Numbered from the stretch's first letter, positions 48,742-60,136 are shown. The stretch: DNA of 64,000 bases from Rhizobium sp. Leaf371 (GCF_001424045.1 NZ_LMQB01000024.1:1-64000); one strand, 5' to 3'. Translations and numbers: made by a program. Notes: a model not told the origin generated them from the sequence alone.

Positions 48742-49590
48742 ATGACCGACAGCCCCCATCGGGATCGACCGACCATCATCGTCACGGGATGTTCCTCCGG
48801 CATCGGCGCCTATGCCGCAAGGGCCCTCACCCGCGATGGCTGGCGCGTCTTCGCCACCGTGCGGCGGGAGGAGGATCGCGTCGGTCTCGAGGCCGAGGGC
48901 ATCGAGACCTTTCTCATGGATTATACCCGCACGGAGACGATCGCGGCGCTGGTCGAGGCGGTCCTTGCGCGGACCGGCGGGCGGCTGGATGCGCTTTTCA
49001 ACAACGGCGCCTATGGGCAGGCAGGCGCGGTCGAGGACCTGCCGACGGAGGCGCTGCGCCTGCAGCTCGAAACCAACGTCATCGGCTGGCACGACCTCAC
49101 GCGCCGGGTCATCCCGGCCATGCGGGCGCAGGGCCACGGCCGCATCGTGCAGTGCTCCTCCATTCTCGGCATCGTGCCCTACCGCTGGCGCGGCGCCTAT
49201 AATGCGTCCAAGTTCGCCATCGAGGGCCTGTCGCTCACCCTGCGCATGGAGCTTGCCGGCTCGGGCATCGAGGTCAGCCTCATCGAACCCGGCCCGATCG
49301 AATCGCGCTTCACCGCCACGGCCGTCACGCATATCCGCCGCCATATCGATCTCGAAGGCTCGGTCCACCGCGCGGAATATGAACGGCAGATGCGTCGGCT
49401 GACCGGCGAGAGCGGCCCGTCCAAGGGAAAACTCGGGCCGGAGGCCGTTTATGCCGTTCTTGTGAAAGCACTGACGGCAAAACGCCCGAAGCCGCACTAT
49501 ATTGTGACTCAACCGGCCAAACAGGGCGCGCGGTTGAAAAAACTGCTTCCGGCGGCCCTGTTCTATCGCATTATCGGGCGTCTCGGCTGA
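48742..49590 (+). CDS. Short-chain dehydrogenase/reductase
   Basis: The 282-residue protein has the NAD(P)-binding TGCSSGIGAYAARAL (about 15-29), FNNGAYG and the catalytic YNASK (about 153). A C-terminal extension (about 225-282) is basic and resembles that of SDR family members seen in rhizobia. The substrate is unknown. Confidence 0.88.
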   Translation: MTDSPHRDRPTIIVTGCSSGIGAYAARALTRDGWRVFATVRREEDRVGLEAEGIETFLMDYTRTETIAALVEAVLARTGGRLDALFNNGAYGQAGAVEDLPTEALRLQLETNVIGWHDLTRRVIPAMRAQGHGRIVQCSSILGIVPYRWRGAYNASKFAIEGLSLTLRMELAGSGIEVSLIEPGPIESRFTATAVTHIRRHIDLEGSVHRAEYERQMRRLTGESGPSKGKLGPEAVYAVLVKALTAKRPKPHYIVTQPAKQGARLKKLLPAALFYRIIGRLG

Positions 49591-49642
49591 GCGGCCGGAT
49601 CCTCTCTGGTGGGACGGCGAGCGGCCGTCAGAAAGACTGCGC

Positions 49643-49840
49643 ATGAGTTCCTTCCTTACCGGCCTCACACTCCTCGTAATGGGCCTCGTCGTCATCGTGC
49701 TGGTGCGTGGCCTGATCAACATGGCCAAGGGCGGCAGCGGCAATGCCTCCAACAAGCTGATGCAGGCCCGCGTCCTGCTGCAGGCGGTCGCCATCGGCCT
49801 GATCATGCTGACGCTCTGGATCACCGGCGGAGGACGCTGA
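49643..49840 (+). CDS. Twin-transmembrane (HIG1-like) protein
   Basis: The 65-residue protein has two hydrophobic helices around a Gly/Asn/Lys loop (GLINMAKGGSGNASNKLMQARV), resembling HIG1 respiratory-complex helpers. One base separates it from the cobalamin adenosyltransferase gene. From position it is likely co-transcribed. Confidence 0.75.
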   Translation: MSSFLTGLTLLVMGLVVIVLVRGLINMAKGGSGNASNKLMQARVLLQAVAIGLIMLTLWITGGGR

Positions 49841-49841
49841 G

Positions 49842-50420
49842 ATGGTCAAGCTCAACAAGATCTACACCCGCACGGGTGACGACGGCACGACGGGCCTGGC
49901 CGCCGGCCCGCGTCGCTTCAAGAACGACCTGCGGATCGAGTGCTACGGGACGATCGACGAGACGAATGCCGCCATCGGCATGGCGCGGCTCACCACGGCG
50001 AGCGAACCGGAGGTCGACGAGATGCTGAAACGCGTCCAGAACGACCTGTTCGACCTCGGCGCCGATCTCTCGACGCCGGATACCGGGGAAACGCTGCCCT
50101 ACGAGCCGCTGCGCATCGTCGCCGGCCAGGTCGCGCGGCTGGAAACCGAGATCGATCGCCTGAATGCCGACCTCGAGCCTCTGCGCTCCTTCGTGCTGGA
50201 CGGCGGCACACCGGCCGCAGCCCACCTGCACCTCGCCCGCACCATCGCGCGCCGCGCGGAGCGTTCCATGGTCGCGCTGTACCACACGCCCGGCGAGACG
50301 GTCAGCCCGGCGGCGCTCGAATATGTGAACCGGCTTTCCGATTTCCTCTTCGTCGCCGCCCGCTGGCTGAACGATCGCGGCCGCGGCGACGTCCTCTGGA
50401 TACCCGGTCTTACAAGGTAA
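49842..50420 (+). CDS. Cob(I)yrinic acid a,c-diamide adenosyltransferase, PduO type
   Basis: The 192-residue enzyme makes adenosylcobalamin. The N-terminal RTGDDGTTGLAAGPRRFKND and the C-terminal LNDRGRGDVLWIPG are typical of PduO-type ATRs. It is a stand-alone domain. It precedes the rhomboid gene by nine bases. Confidence 0.93.
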   Translation: MVKLNKIYTRTGDDGTTGLAAGPRRFKNDLRIECYGTIDETNAAIGMARLTTASEPEVDEMLKRVQNDLFDLGADLSTPDTGETLPYEPLRIVAGQVARLETEIDRLNADLEPLRSFVLDGGTPAAAHLHLARTIARRAERSMVALYHTPGETVSPAALEYVNRLSDFLFVAARWLNDRGRGDVLWIPGLTR

Positions 50421-50429
50421 GGAGACCGC

Positions 50430-51236
50430 ATGTTCATACCGCTTCACGATCGCAACAACCTGAAGCATATCCGCCTGCAGGTCGTCACGATCGGGCTGAT
50501 CGCGGCGAATGTGGTGATCTTCTTCCTCACGGGCCCTCTGTTCGTCGAGGCCTCGACCGTCAATGCCGATCTGCTCTCCTTCGGCTATATCCCCGCATTG
50601 ATTTTCGGCGATGCGACGCTCGCCCCCGGCATCGCCGTCGTGCCGGAAAGTGCGACTCACATCACCTACGCCTTCCTGCATGCCGACCTCTATCACCTCG
50701 GCACCAACATGCTGTTCCTCTGGGTGTTCGGCGACAATGTCGAGGATGCGCTCGGGCACCTGCGGTTCCTCGTCTTCTACCTCGCCTGCGCAGCGGCGGG
50801 CGCGCTCGTCCACGGCCTCGTCGTGCCCTATTCGCAGGCGCCGCTGATCGGCGCCTCCGGCGCGGTCTCCGGCGTCGTTGCGGCCTATTTCCTGCTCCAT
50901 CCCAAAGTCCGCGTCTGGGTGCTCGTCCTCTTCCGCATTCCGCTCCCCCTGCCGGCCTTCATTCCGCTCGCCCTCTGGATCGCCCAGCAGTTCTACATGC
51001 TGGCGGTCGATCCCTCGGCCGATGTCTCCTGGGGCGCCCATGTCGGCGGCATCATCGCCGGCCTGCTTCTCGTCCTCGTCATGCGCCGCAAGGGCGTGCC
51101 GCTGTTCGACAGGGTCGTGGTCGTGCCGAAGGCCGTTCGCCTGGTGGATCCGAACACCATGCGCGTTGCGGACACGGACCCGCGCGACATCCCGCCCTCG
51201 CAGGGCCGCGCCGGTCCGTGGGGCACGCACCCGTGA
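50430..51236 (+). CDS. Rhomboid family intramembrane serine protease
   Basis: The 268-residue protein has a membrane core with the catalytic Ser in IGASGAVSGVVAAYF (about 142-156) and the His in WGAHVGGIIAGLLL (about 198). The Asn/His-rich HADLYHLGTNMLFLWVFGDN is a family mark. The C-terminal tail is hydrophilic. Substrates unknown. Confidence 0.9.
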   Translation: MFIPLHDRNNLKHIRLQVVTIGLIAANVVIFFLTGPLFVEASTVNADLLSFGYIPALIFGDATLAPGIAVVPESATHITYAFLHADLYHLGTNMLFLWVFGDNVEDALGHLRFLVFYLACAAAGALVHGLVVPYSQAPLIGASGAVSGVVAAYFLLHPKVRVWVLVLFRIPLPLPAFIPLALWIAQQFYMLAVDPSADVSWGAHVGGIIAGLLLVLVMRRKGVPLFDRVVVVPKAVRLVDPNTMRVADTDPRDIPPSQGRAGPWGTHP

Positions 51237-51584
51237 GCCGAACGGCGAAAGACGCCGAGAAATTTCGTCCGCCGTATTGACGTGCACGTAAAGGTTAGTA
51301 ATCTACGCGGCGTGACCGGGAGGCACGTTCAGGCAAGAATTGTATTTGTGGAAAAAACGCGTATCGATGTCGCCAATCGACTGACGGGGCGGCCAGTGAA
51401 TATGCGATTCCATGAGCACACGCCCGAAATCTTTCGGCTCGAGATCGGCGTCGACAGGCGCCAAACGGAAAACACAAGTGCTGACACTGGCAGCCCGCTA
51501 TCAGCACGCCAGATCCTCGCCGGGGCCTTCAAGCCCGGCCCCACCGCTGAGATTCACTGCCGAGATTCGATGAAGGAAGGCTCC
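51237..51584. other. Regulatory gap upstream of etfB
   Basis: Apart from the palindrome and promoter at 51277-51304, no gene is seen in 348 bases. An in-frame extension of etfB through this gap has no similarity to the family. Confidence 0.5.
51277..51304 (+). promoter_or_regulatory. Promoter of etfBA with a palindromic operator candidate
   Basis: TTGACG (51277-51282) and TAATCT (51299-51304) are 16 bases apart. The -35 lies in the near-palindrome TTGACGTGCACGTAAA (51277-51292), which resembles the operator that I recall for LiuR, a MerR-type regulator of branched-chain amino acid catabolism and etf genes. Confidence 0.4.
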
Positions 51585-52334
51585 ATGAAAATTCTAGTCA
51601 CCGTGAAGCGCGTCGTTGACTACAACGTCAAGATCCGCGTCAAGCCGGACGGTTCCGGCGTCGAGCTTGCCAATGTGAAGATGTCGATGAACCCCTTCGA
51701 CGAAATCTCCGTGGAAGAAGCCCTGCGGCTGAAGGAAGCGGGCAAGGCAACGGAAGTGGTCGTCGTGTCGATCGGCCCGGCCAAGGCCGAGGAAACGCTG
51801 CGCACCGGCCTCGCCATGGGCGCGGACCGCGCCATTCTGGTCGAGACCGATGCCGCCGTCGAGCCGCTGGCCGTCGCCAAGATCCTCAAGGGCGTCGTGG
51901 AGGCCGAACAGCCGTCGCTCGTCATCGTCGGCAAGCAGGCGATCGACGACGACAGCAATCAGACGGGCCAGATGCTGTCGGCGCTGCTCGGCTGGAGCCA
52001 GGGCACGTTCGCCTCCAAGGTCGAACTCGGTGCCGACAAGGCGACCGTCACCCGCGAGGTCGATGGCGGCCTGCAGACGATCGACATCAAGCTCCCCGCG
52101 GTCGTCACCACCGATTTGCGTCTCAACGAGCCGCGCTACGCCTCGCTGCCCAACATCATGAAGGCGAAGAAGAAGCCGCTCGACAAGAAGACCCCGGCCG
52201 ATTTCGGCGTCGATACGGCACCGCGCCTGACCGTGCTGAAGACCGAGGAGCCCGCCGGCCGCAAGGCAGGCATCAAGGTCGGATCGGTCGCCGAACTGGT
52301 GGACAAGCTGAAGAACGAAGCCGGCGTGCTGTAA
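51585..52334 (+). CDS. etfB: Electron transfer flavoprotein beta subunit
   Basis: The 249-residue subunit carries AMP and with EtfA passes electrons from acyl-CoA dehydrogenases to the quinone pool. It starts [20 protein letters not shown] and has the signature [23 protein letters not shown]. The etfB-etfA order and single promoter point to an operon. Confidence 0.97.
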   Translation: MKILVTVKRVVDYNVKIRVKPDGSGVELANVKMSMNPFDEISVEEALRLKEAGKATEVVVVSIGPAKAEETLRTGLAMGADRAILVETDAAVEPLAVAKILKGVVEAEQPSLVIVGKQAIDDDSNQTGQMLSALLGWSQGTFASKVELGADKATVTREVDGGLQTIDIKLPAVVTTDLRLNEPRYASLPNIMKAKKKPLDKKTPADFGVDTAPRLTVLKTEEPAGRKAGIKVGSVAELVDKLKNEAGVL

Positions 52335-52487
52335 GCCCCGGACGCAGAGGTCCGCCGCAGGCCCGAGAGGGCAGCGGCGCACCGGCATCCAGAGTTTCTG
52401 CACGTGATATGCTGCCGGGACCCCGTCGATACGACCGGACGGTGCGGCAGCGACAGACAGATCGAGATTTCGAGGAGAACATACGAC

Positions 52488-53417
52488 ATGGCCATTCTTC
52501 TTCTGGCGGATCATGACGGTCAGACCGTTTCCGACGCCACCGCCCGCACCGTCAGCGCTGCAACCGCCATCGGCGGCGACATCCATGTTCTGGTCGCAGG
52601 CGCCGGGGCGGATGCCGCGGCGGCAGGTGCCGCGACGCTGTCCGGCGTGTCCAAGGTCCTGCTCGCCAACGATGCGGGCCTCGCCAACAACCTCGCCGAG
52701 CCGCTGGCAGCGCTCCTGGTGTCGCTCGCCGGCAGCTACGACGTGCTGATCGCGCCGGCCACCTCCGTCGGCAAGAACGTCATGCCGCGCGTCGCAGCCC
52801 TGCTCGACGTCGCCCAGATCTCGGAAATCACCGAGGTCGTCTCGGCCGACACGTTCAAGCGCCCGATCTATGCCGGCAACGCCATCCAGACCGTCCAGTC
52901 GGGCGACGCGAAGAAGGTCATCACCGTTCGCACCTCGACCTTCGCCCCGGTTGCCACCGGCGGCGCGGCCGCGGTCGAGACCGTGTCGGCGGCTGCCGAT
53001 CCCGGCCTTTCCACCTTCGTCAACGACGCCTTGTCCTCCTCCGACCGTCCGGAACTGACCTCCGCGAAGATCATCGTCTCCGGCGGCCGCGCGCTCGGCT
53101 CGGCGGAAAAATTCCAGGAAGTGATCCTGCCTTTGGCCGACAAGCTCGGTGCCGCCGTCGGCGCATCGCGCGCCGCGGTCGATGCGGGCTACGCGCCCAA
53201 CGACTGGCAGGTCGGCCAGACCGGCAAGGTCGTCGCCCCGCAGCTCTACATCGCCTGCGGCATTTCCGGCGCCATCCAGCATCTCGCCGGCATGAAGGAC
53301 TCCAAGGTCATCGTCGCCATCAACAAGGACGAGGACGCCCCGATCTTCCAGGTCGCCGATTACGGCCTCGTGGGCGACATCTTCACGCTTCTGCCGGAAC
53401 TCGAAAAGGCGCTGTGA
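52488..53417 (+). CDS. etfA: Electron transfer flavoprotein alpha subunit
   Basis: The 309-residue FAD-binding subunit has the C-terminal site [15 protein letters not shown]...[17 protein letters not shown] (about 195-275). It forms a heterodimer with EtfB. A strong terminator follows at 53438. Confidence 0.97.
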   Translation: MAILLLADHDGQTVSDATARTVSAATAIGGDIHVLVAGAGADAAAAGAATLSGVSKVLLANDAGLANNLAEPLAALLVSLAGSYDVLIAPATSVGKNVMPRVAALLDVAQISEITEVVSADTFKRPIYAGNAIQTVQSGDAKKVITVRTSTFAPVATGGAAAVETVSAAADPGLSTFVNDALSSSDRPELTSAKIIVSGGRALGSAEKFQEVILPLADKLGAAVGASRAAVDAGYAPNDWQVGQTGKVVAPQLYIACGISGAIQHLAGMKDSKVIVAINKDEDAPIFQVADYGLVGDIFTLLPELEKAL

Positions 53418-53437
53418 TCCCGACACACCGACATGTG

Positions 53438-53468
53438 AACGGCCGCATCCCCCGATGCGGCCGTTTTT
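53438..53468 (+). terminator. Intrinsic terminator after etfA
   Basis: Arms AACGGCCGCATC and GATGCGGCCGTT (53438-53465) enclose four C and are followed by TTT. Confidence 0.9.
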
Positions 53469-53697
53469 ACTTTCGAAGACGCGCAGAGAGCGACGGAAAG
53501 CACTGGCAAAACCCGCCGCCAGCCTTTATCACTTTGAAACAGGCCTTGACGGCATCGGTCCCGACACCGAAACGGATTTCGGGGGCGACATGATGCATCG
53601 GGCATGAAGCGCTACAGGAAAGCTGGGTGCGTCACATGGGGACGCGCAGCGCTGTAGCGGTCCTGAACGTCGGCTGCGATTGGGGAACAACGGCTTG

Positions 53698-54570
53698 ATG
53701 ATCAAGAATGTCGGAATCGTCGGTGCGGGACAAATGGGCTGCGGTATTGCGCAGGTCGCCGCGATGGCAGGGTACAAGGTGCACCTCTACGACATCGCGC
53801 CCGATCGCATCGAGGCCGGCCTTGCCACGATCAACGGCAACATGGCCCGCCAGGTCTCCTCGGGAAAACTGACCGAGGACGAGCGCAAGAAGGCGCTGAC
53901 GCTGATCAAGGGCTCCTCCGACCTCACGGACCTGTCGCCCGCCGATCTCGTGATCGAGGCGGCCACCGAGGACGAATCCGTCAAGCGCCAGATCTACGTC
54001 TCCGTCTGTCCGGTGCTCAAGCCCGACGCCATTCTGGCGACCAACACGTCCTCCCTGTCGATCACGCGCCTTGCCTCCGCCACGGACCGCCCGGAGCGTT
54101 TCATGGGCATCCACTTCATGAACCCGGTTCCGGTCATGAAGCTCGTCGAGCTGGTGCGGGGCATTGCAACCGAGGAAGGCACCTTCGCCTCGGCCCGCCA
54201 GTTCGTCACCGCCCTCGACAAGACCATCACGGTGGCCGAGGACTTTCCGGCCTTCATCGTCAACCGCATCCTGCTGCCGATGATCAACGAGGCGATCTAC
54301 ACGCTTTATGAAGGCGTCGGCACGGTCGATGCCATCGACACCGCGATGAAGCTTGGCGCGAACCACCCGATGGGACCGCTGCAACTGGCCGACTTCATCG
54401 GCCTCGACACCTGCCTGTCGATCATGCAGGTTCTCCATGACGGCCTCGCCGACAGCAAGTACCGCCCCTGCCCGCTTCTCGTCAAATATGTCGAGGCCGG
54501 CTGGCTCGGCCGAAAGTCCGGTCGCGGCTTCTACGATTATCGCGGCGAAGTGCCGGTTCCGACACGATAA
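53698..54570 (+). CDS. 3-hydroxybutyryl-CoA dehydrogenase
   Basis: The 290-residue NAD-dependent enzyme interconverts 3-hydroxybutyryl-CoA and acetoacetyl-CoA. The dinucleotide motif is VGIVGAGQMGCGIAQ (about 5-19), with FMGIHFMNPVPVMKLVE. It fits polyhydroxybutyrate or butyrate metabolism and, with etfBA beside it, short-chain fatty acid use. ATG 53698 is chosen over a TTG 18 bases upstream. Confidence 0.93.
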   Translation: MIKNVGIVGAGQMGCGIAQVAAMAGYKVHLYDIAPDRIEAGLATINGNMARQVSSGKLTEDERKKALTLIKGSSDLTDLSPADLVIEAATEDESVKRQIYVSVCPVLKPDAILATNTSSLSITRLASATDRPERFMGIHFMNPVPVMKLVELVRGIATEEGTFASARQFVTALDKTITVAEDFPAFIVNRILLPMINEAIYTLYEGVGTVDAIDTAMKLGANHPMGPLQLADFIGLDTCLSIMQVLHDGLADSKYRPCPLLVKYVEAGWLGRKSGRGFYDYRGEVPVPTR

Positions 54571-54647
54571 ATCATCCATCGTCATCTTGACGATTAGGAA
54601 TAGTGAATGCAATTGTGAGTTCGCCTTCTTCGAGGCGCGGAGCTCTC

Positions 54648-56033
54648 ATGATTGCATATGCCGCCGGCGGCAACCCACCCCTTGGCATGGCTTCCTCGCG
54701 CCGCGCCACCATTCGGTTGATCGGCGCGCTGGTCGTCGTCCCCAACATCCTCTTCCTGCTCGCCATGCCGTTCTATGTCGCGGTCCGGACCATCTCGCCG
54801 CTGTTCTACCTTCTTGCCGCAGCCGCCGCCTATTTCCTGCCGGCATGGGCAGCCTACCCGGTCTTTCTTCTGGCCGCGCTCCTCGACGGGGCTCTCGTCG
54901 CCATGCTGGCCTTCAACCTGCCGGTCGGCGACGCCATCGACACGCTGGCATTTCTCGCGACCATCGACGTCGCCGCCTCCAGCGTCTATGTCGCCTTCAT
55001 CCTGGCCATGATCGCAACGGCCTTGACCGCTGCCTGGCTCTTCAACCGCTTCAGACCGGATGCGCCGCGCGCCTCGCCGACGGCCGTGGCCTTTGCCGCT
55101 CTCGCGGTCATCGCGCTCGATACCGGCGTCAACCGACCGTTCTCGGGCGCGGCGCCGGCGTTCGACAGCGCCATTGTCCAGAACGACCTGACGGCGGACA
55201 GGATCGCGGTGTCCGGGCGTAACATGCTGTTCGTCATGGTCGAGGGTCTCGGCGCCTTCGCAGACCCGCAGGAGCGCAGCCTCCTCGCCGATATCCTGCA
55301 GGACGTGACGCGCGGAGGCCGCTACTGGTTGACGAGCGGCACCTCCCGCTATTCCGGCTCCACCACCGGCGCCGCCGCGCGCGAACTCTGCGGCCGCTGG
55401 GGCAGCTGGGTCGATTTCATGGGCGATCGGACGTTCGACTGCCTGCCGCGCCGCCTGAGCGAGGCGGGAATGAGCACCCTGTCGTTTCACGGTTACTCCC
55501 GCGACATGTTCTTCCGGCACCACTGGTACCCGCAGATCGGCTTCGAGCGGAGCACCTTCCTGGAGGACCTGGCGGCAGAGGTCCCGACCCCGACGCCCGC
55601 GCGCTGCGGCAACGTCTTCAAGGGGCTCTGCGACACGGAAATCGTAAACGTCGCGGATGCCGCGCTCAAGGCCGACCCGGACAGGCGAAAGTTCGTCTAC
55701 GTCCTGACGCTGAACACGCACATTCCTTACGAGCCCTCCGCCATCGACCGGCTGGACTGCGGCAGTGCGGCACCTGCGATCGACAACCGGACGGTGTGCG
55801 ACCTGACGAACCTGTGGAGCGACCTGTTCCGTTCGGTGGCCGCCATCGCGCAGGACCCGGATCTGCCGCCGACCGATATCCTCATCGTCGGCGACCACCA
55901 GACGCCCCTCTGGGAGCGCGCCGCCCGGCGCCATTTCAAGCCCGGCCTCGTGGACTGGTACCGGCTGGAAAGCCTCCGGAGCGCGCCTGCGGGAGCAAAA
56001 GCCCGGCTCGCCTCAGGAGCCGGTGCCCGCTGA
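54648..56033 (+). CDS. Membrane-bound sulfatase-like hydrolase/transferase
   Basis: The 461-residue protein has four or five transmembrane helices in its first 165 residues and a periplasmic domain of the sulfatase/alkaline phosphatase fold. NMLFVMVEGLGAF carries an acidic metal ligand, SRYSGSTTGAAARELCG the likely Thr nucleophile, and VGDHQTPLW a metal ligand pair near the end. It would transfer phosphoethanolamine or phosphoglycerol groups to envelope glycans, which is a family-level guess. Start ATG 54648 has GGAG five bases before; GTG 54603 is possible. It overlaps the convergent tlpA by 21 bases. Confidence 0.75.
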   Translation: MIAYAAGGNPPLGMASSRRATIRLIGALVVVPNILFLLAMPFYVAVRTISPLFYLLAAAAAYFLPAWAAYPVFLLAALLDGALVAMLAFNLPVGDAIDTLAFLATIDVAASSVYVAFILAMIATALTAAWLFNRFRPDAPRASPTAVAFAALAVIALDTGVNRPFSGAAPAFDSAIVQNDLTADRIAVSGRNMLFVMVEGLGAFADPQERSLLADILQDVTRGGRYWLTSGTSRYSGSTTGAAARELCGRWGSWVDFMGDRTFDCLPRRLSEAGMSTLSFHGYSRDMFFRHHWYPQIGFERSTFLEDLAAEVPTPTPARCGNVFKGLCDTEIVNVADAALKADPDRRKFVYVLTLNTHIPYEPSAIDRLDCGSAAPAIDNRTVCDLTNLWSDLFRSVAAIAQDPDLPPTDILIVGDHQTPLWERAARRHFKPGLVDWYRLESLRSAPAGAKARLASGAGAR

Positions 56034-56708
56034 CGCGGCCGCGCGCACCAGCGCCCGCCCCTCCTCGCCATCCCAGGCCGCCGGCCCGTTCATGGCCGAG
56101 AGCAGGCAGCCCTTGTCGTCGATCAGCACCGTGACCGGCAGGCCGAAGGCAAGGCCCTCCTTCTTCAGCGCGTTGAACACGCCCATGGACGCGTCCCGGT
56201 AGGGTTTCAGCGCCGTCACGCCGGTTTCCGACAGGAAGGTTTTCGGCTTCTCGTCGCTGCCGGTGTCGATATTGACCGCGACGACCTCGAAGCGGTCGCT
56301 TCCCTCCGCCGTCTCCAGCCGGTCGAGCGCCGGCATTTCCTCGCGGCAGGGCACGCACCAGGTGGCCCACAGGTTGAGGAGCACGGTGCGGCCCTTGAAA
56401 TCGGCCAGCGTCAGATCCTTGCCCGTACCGTCCTTGCCCGAACCGTCCTTAAAGGTCAGCCCGTCCAGAGGCCGCGGCCGGTCGGCCGGCACCATCGCGG
56501 CCACCTGCCCCTTCATCAGCGGCGTCAGGCCCGCGATCTTGCCCGACGCGGCCGCGCATTGCCCTGCATCCCCTTGCGAAGCGATCTCCGGAGCATTGCC
56601 AGACCCGCTTTGCCTGACGTATACCGCAGCCGCACCGGCGATCAGGCCCAGAAGGGCTGCCAGCGCCACGAGCCGCAGGGCGGAGCGGGGTTTTCCCGGA
56701 TCTGTCAT
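56013..56708 (-). CDS. tlpA: TlpA-type thiol:disulfide reductase
   Basis: The 231-residue membrane-anchored thioredoxin has an N-terminal helix (LRLVALAALLGLIAGAAAVYV) and the active site LWATWCVPCREEM (about 120-132). It supports cytochrome c or cytochrome oxidase assembly. In the window dsbB gives the opposite, oxidising function. It is divergent from argH. Confidence 0.92.
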   Translation of the reverse strand: MTDPGKPRSALRLVALAALLGLIAGAAAVYVRQSGSGNAPEIASQGDAGQCAAASGKIAGLTPLMKGQVAAMVPADRPRPLDGLTFKDGSGKDGTGKDLTLADFKGRTVLLNLWATWCVPCREEMPALDRLETAEGSDRFEVVAVNIDTGSDEKPKTFLSETGVTALKPYRDASMGVFNALKKEGLAFGLPVTVLIDDKGCLLSAMNGPAAWDGEEGRALVRAAASAGTGS

Positions 56709-56752
56709 GTCGGTTTTCAAGACTTGTACCTTTTTGAGGAACGGAAATTGCG

Positions 56753-58156
<1,404 letters not shown>

Positions 58157-58283
58157 GGCCGTTCCGTCTCGCCTTCGGGGAAACCCATCATTTTTCCCGG
58201 GCGATCCATCAGCAATTCGAACGTGCGCGGTCCTTGAAAAACAGCTAAGAGGAACCGCCTGCCCTCGCAAAGGACCCGCGACG

Positions 58284-58640
58284 ATGACATTTCGGACTGC
58301 CGCCCTGACGGCGCTGCTTCTGACGGCAACGGTGCTGACGGCCTCCGGCTGCGGCCGCAAGGGCGATCTCGAGCGCCCGAGCGTTGCGCGCGCGCAAGCT
58401 GCGAAAGATGCCGCAAACACGACCCGGGCGCCCTCGGCTCTGCCGTCCGGCTTCGTCAGCCCCGCCAGCGGCGCTGCACCGGCAAGTGCTGCCGTCGCCG
58501 GCAATGCATCGGCCCAGACGACGTCCGTGACGCAGATGAACACCGTTCCCGGCTCGGACAACAGGGCGGCCCGCAGCGGCCGCACCGGCAAACAGGACGA
58601 CGTCCCCGAGCGCCCTTTCCTTCTCGACCCGCTGCTCTGA
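58284..58640 (+). CDS. lptM: LptM-type outer membrane lipoprotein
   Basis: The 118-residue protein has a signal peptide with lipobox LTASGC (lipidated Cys about 28) followed by GRKGDLERP, the LptM mark. The rest is Ala/Ser/Thr-rich and disordered. LptM helps LPS export protein LptD mature. Located between argH and lysA. Confidence 0.85.
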   Translation: MTFRTAALTALLLTATVLTASGCGRKGDLERPSVARAQAAKDAANTTRAPSALPSGFVSPASGAAPASAAVAGNASAQTTSVTQMNTVPGSDNRAARSGRTGKQDDVPERPFLLDPLL

Positions 58641-58662
58641 CAGCCCACCCAAGGTCCATTCC

Positions 58663-59937
58663 GTGAATCACTTCGAATATCGCGACGGCGTTCTGCATGC
58701 GGAAGACGTGCCGGTCACCGACATCGCCCGCGCCGTCGGCACGCCGTTCTATTGCTATTCCACCGCGACCCTGGAGCGACACTATGCCGTCTTCGCCAAG
58801 GCCTTCGAGGGCGTGGACGCGCTGGTCTGCTATGCCATGAAGGCGAATTCCAACCAGGCCGTGCTGAAGACGCTCGGCCGTCTCGGCGCCGGCATCGACG
58901 TCGTCTCCGGCGGCGAACTCGCCCGCGCGCTCGCCGCCGGCATCCCGGCGGAGCGCATCATGTTTTCCGGCGTCGGCAAGACGGCCGGCGAGATGGATCT
59001 GGCGCTGGCCGCCGGCATCTACTGCTTCAACGTCGAGTCCGAGCCTGAGCTCGAAGTGCTCAATGCCCGCGCCGTCCGCCTCAATCGCCAGGCGCATGTG
59101 TCATTCCGCATCAATCCGGATGTGGATGCGAAGACCCATGCCAAGATCTCGACCGGCAAGAAGGAAAACAAGTTCGGCATCGGCTTCGAGCGCGCCCGCG
59201 CCGTCTATGCCCATGCCGCGACGCTGCCCGGCATCAAGGTGACCGGCATCGACATGCATATCGGCAGCCAGATCACCGAGCTGCAGCCGTTCGAAGACGC
59301 CTTCAAGGTGCTGCGCGATCTGGTGGACGCGCTGCGCGCCGACGGCCATGTCATCGATCACGTCGATGTCGGCGGCGGTCTCGGCGTGCCCTACAAGGAA
59401 GACAACAATCCCCCGCCTCTGCCGGATGCCTATGCGGCGATCGTCAAGGAACAGCTGGCCGGCCTCGGCTGCCGCATCGTCATGGAACCCGGCCGCCTGA
59501 TCGTCGGCAATGCCGGCATTCTGGTGACGGAAACGATCTATGTGAAGGATGGCGGGTCGAAGACCTTCGTCATCGTCGATGCCGCGATGAACGACCTCAT
59601 CCGCCCGACGCTCTACGAGGCCTATCACGAGATCCGCCCGGTGCGCATCTCCGCCGCCAACGCGCCGCGCATCACGGCGGACGTGGTCGGCCCGGTCTGC
59701 GAGACCGGCGACTATCTGGCGCTCGACCGCGAAATGGCCATGCCGCGCCCGGGCGATCTCTTCGCCGTCAGCACGGCCGGCGCCTATGGCGCGGTCCAGG
59801 CGGGCACCTACAATTCGCGGCTTCTGGTGCCGGAGGTTCTGGTCAAGGGCAACCGCTTCCATGTCGTGCGCCCCCGCACCACGATCGAGGACCTGATCGG
59901 CCTCGACAGCCTGCCGGACTGGCTCTCGGAAGACTGA
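58663..59937 (+). CDS. lysA: Diaminopimelate decarboxylase
   Basis: The 424-residue PLP enzyme makes lysine. The Lys for PLP is in CYAMKANSNQAVLK (about 62). GTG 58663 gives MNHFEYRDGVLHAEDVP. The HIGSQI and CETGDYLALDRE motifs are complete. It is 22 bases past lptM. Confidence 0.96.
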   Translation: MNHFEYRDGVLHAEDVPVTDIARAVGTPFYCYSTATLERHYAVFAKAFEGVDALVCYAMKANSNQAVLKTLGRLGAGIDVVSGGELARALAAGIPAERIMFSGVGKTAGEMDLALAAGIYCFNVESEPELEVLNARAVRLNRQAHVSFRINPDVDAKTHAKISTGKKENKFGIGFERARAVYAHAATLPGIKVTGIDMHIGSQITELQPFEDAFKVLRDLVDALRADGHVIDHVDVGGGLGVPYKEDNNPPPLPDAYAAIVKEQLAGLGCRIVMEPGRLIVGNAGILVTETIYVKDGGSKTFVIVDAAMNDLIRPTLYEAYHEIRPVRISAANAPRITADVVGPVCETGDYLALDREMAMPRPGDLFAVSTAGAYGAVQAGTYNSRLLVPEVLVKGNRFHVVRPRTTIEDLIGLDSLPDWLSED

Positions 59938-60136
59938 CCTCTGTCGGGCCCGGCCCGGATCGGCCAGGCCCTGCGGAAAACGCGGGGACGCGATGTCCGC
60001 GTAGAACGCCACGTTCACGATTGCGTTCTCGCCCTCGTCTTCGCCACAAACAATGGTATCCTCCCGGCCAAACAGGCTTCGAGCGGGCGCGGGATTCGCC
60101 TGGCGGCGGGGCCTGAGCAGAAGTAGGACGGTGCGG

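Noticed and set aside
51282-51584. In-frame N-terminal extension of etfB by 101 codons
   Set aside because: EtfB proteins begin MKILV; the extension covers the promoter and palindrome.
58163-58215. A hairpin after argH (GGGGAAA and TTTTCCC)
   Set aside because: Arms are short and interrupted and the T run lies inside the arm; weak as a terminator.
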